From Myxococcales bacterium 68-20 (lineage in GTDB: Bacteria > Myxococcota_A > Polyangia > Polyangiales > Polyangiaceae): a stretch of DNA of 64,000 nucleotides. The notes below the pieces were generated by a model. That model ran no database searches. It was not told where the DNA came from and worked only from the letters and a program-made list of their open reading frames with translations. The position numbers and the translations under genes are program-made. Numbering within the stretch: the stretch's first letter is position 1; each line of letters begins with the position of its first letter. Below, in pieces: positions 63,708-64,000 of this stretch. The stretch is taken from positions 62,001 through 126,000 of the forward strand of contig MKVQ01000003.1 of NCBI GenBank assembly GCA_001899635.1. Direction: 5' to 3'.

Positions 63708-64000
63708 ATGAAAGAAGACACGAAGAAGGACGACAAGCAGGCTCGAAACGTCGAGACGGAGAAGGTGAAGAGCGCCGGCGTCGTCGTGCGTAGCGGTACG
63801 AAAGCCGGCGGCCCGGTCCTCAATCACAATCAGGCCAAGGGCGTTCGCGTCCGCAGCGGTGTCAAAGCCGGCGGCCCGGTCCTCAATCACAATCAGGCCA
63901 AGGGCGTTCGCGTCCGCAGCGGCGTGAAGGCCGGCGGCTTCCGCCTCAATCACAATCAAGCCAAGGGCGTTCGCGTCCGGAGCGGCGTGAAGGCCGGCGG
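63708..64000 (+). CDS. Repeat-containing small peptide precursor (cut off by window end)
   Basis: ATG 63708 with a strong ribosome site GAGGGAAG (63698-63705). The frame is open to the edge (97 complete codons). Residues 1-25 are highly charged (MKEDTKKDDKQARNVETEKV) with no signal peptide. A partial repeat ends KAGG at residues 32-35, then 21-residue repeats follow. Each has the core (P/F)(V/R)LNHNQAK, then GVRVRSGVKAGG. This is the layout of a multi-core RiPP or bacteriocin precursor with Gly-Gly at unit borders, opposite a C39 exporter. At -4 to the Gly-Gly is Lys, not the usual hydrophobic residue, so C39 cutting is uncertain. No known precursor family is recognised. Confidence 0.7.
   Translation, partial: MKEDTKKDDKQARNVETEKVKSAGVVVRSGTKAGGPVLNHNQAKGVRVRSGVKAGGPVLNHNQAKGVRVRSGVKAGGFRLNHNQAKGVRVRSGVKAG
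63786..64000 (+). repeat. 63-bp in-frame tandem repeats of the peptide gene
   Basis: After a diverged half-copy (63786-63812) there are two full units, 63813-63875 and 63876-63938, and a third from 63939 that is cut by the window edge. Units 1 and 2 differ at only three bases, all synonymous. The third changes PV to FR before LNHNQ. This indicates recent duplication under protein-level selection. Confidence 0.9.

Noticed and set aside
63693-63959. Minus-strand repeat frame with IVIEDRAAGF units opposite the peptide gene
   Set aside because: No ribosome site. The plus frame has a strong one, and the synonymous changes between units support plus-strand coding.
63708-64000. Standard NHLP or Nif11-type leader peptide
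   Set aside because: The visible leader is only ~25-35 charged residues without the nitrile-hydratase or Nif11 pattern.

Overview
The window reads as chromosomal DNA of a high-GC myxobacterium (Myxococcota, probably Polyangiales). No rRNA gene is present, so this rests on gene content: two OmpA proteins with thrombospondin type-3 repeats, an AgmX-like zinc-ribbon/GYF_2 protein, a secreted protein with a MYXO-CTERM-like tail, a membrane Ser/Thr kinase with a large extracytoplasmic part, an FHA-GGDEF protein and many lipoproteins. The codons are GC-rich, so nearly every real gene has long antisense shadow frames. I saw no tRNA, rRNA, CRISPR array, transposase or prophage.

Layout. 1-5 kb: the C-terminal part of a MukB-like condensin ATPase with an added repeat tail, then a DUF58 protein and a polytopic membrane protein. 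5-20 kb: envelope and surface functions (CehA/McbA-type metallohydrolase, GH31 glycosidase, two TSP3-OmpA proteins, a zinc-ribbon membrane protein, an AgmX-like protein, a 39-residue membrane protein with an apparent CTG start, a CAP-domain lipoprotein). 20.3-23.8 kb: the housekeeping cluster rpmH-rnpA-yidD-yidC-khpB, bounded by a promoter and a clear terminator. 24-30 kb, minus strand: LuxC-like reductase, LuxE-like synthetase, class III aminotransferase, FHA-GGDEF protein and LpxK, with fragments of an EF-Tu gene and of a second GGDEF gene. 30-45 kb: a B12-type radical SAM protein translationally coupled to a lipoprotein, an aldo/keto reductase, a secreted propeller protein, a 2-oxoacid dehydrogenase E2, RsmB, a six-TIG lipoprotein, RseP and a FadL-like outer-membrane protein. 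45-50 kb: purQ and purL flank hypA-hypB; HypA has lost its zinc ribbon. 50-57 kb: a membrane-anchored PD-(D/E)XK protein, a small winged-helix protein, a Pro/Ala-rich cytoplasmic protein, a Ser/Thr kinase and a fused alpha-beta E1 dehydrogenase.

The most novel region is 57.3-64.0 kb. Three overlapping, coupled minus-strand genes encode an HlyD-type adaptor, an ABC exporter with an intact C39 peptidase (Cys22, His102, Asp118), and a second ABC protein with a degenerate C39-like front end whose nucleotide-binding domain stops right after the H-loop. Divergently, across an intergenic region holding a perfect 14-bp palindrome, starts a short protein with a charged leader and at least three 21-residue repeats, each carrying LNHNQAK and ending in KAGG. 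Two of the repeats differ only at synonymous positions. This looks like a multi-core secreted peptide (RiPP or bacteriocin-like) whose Gly-Gly sites may be cut by the C39 exporter. The gene and any modification enzymes run past the window edge.
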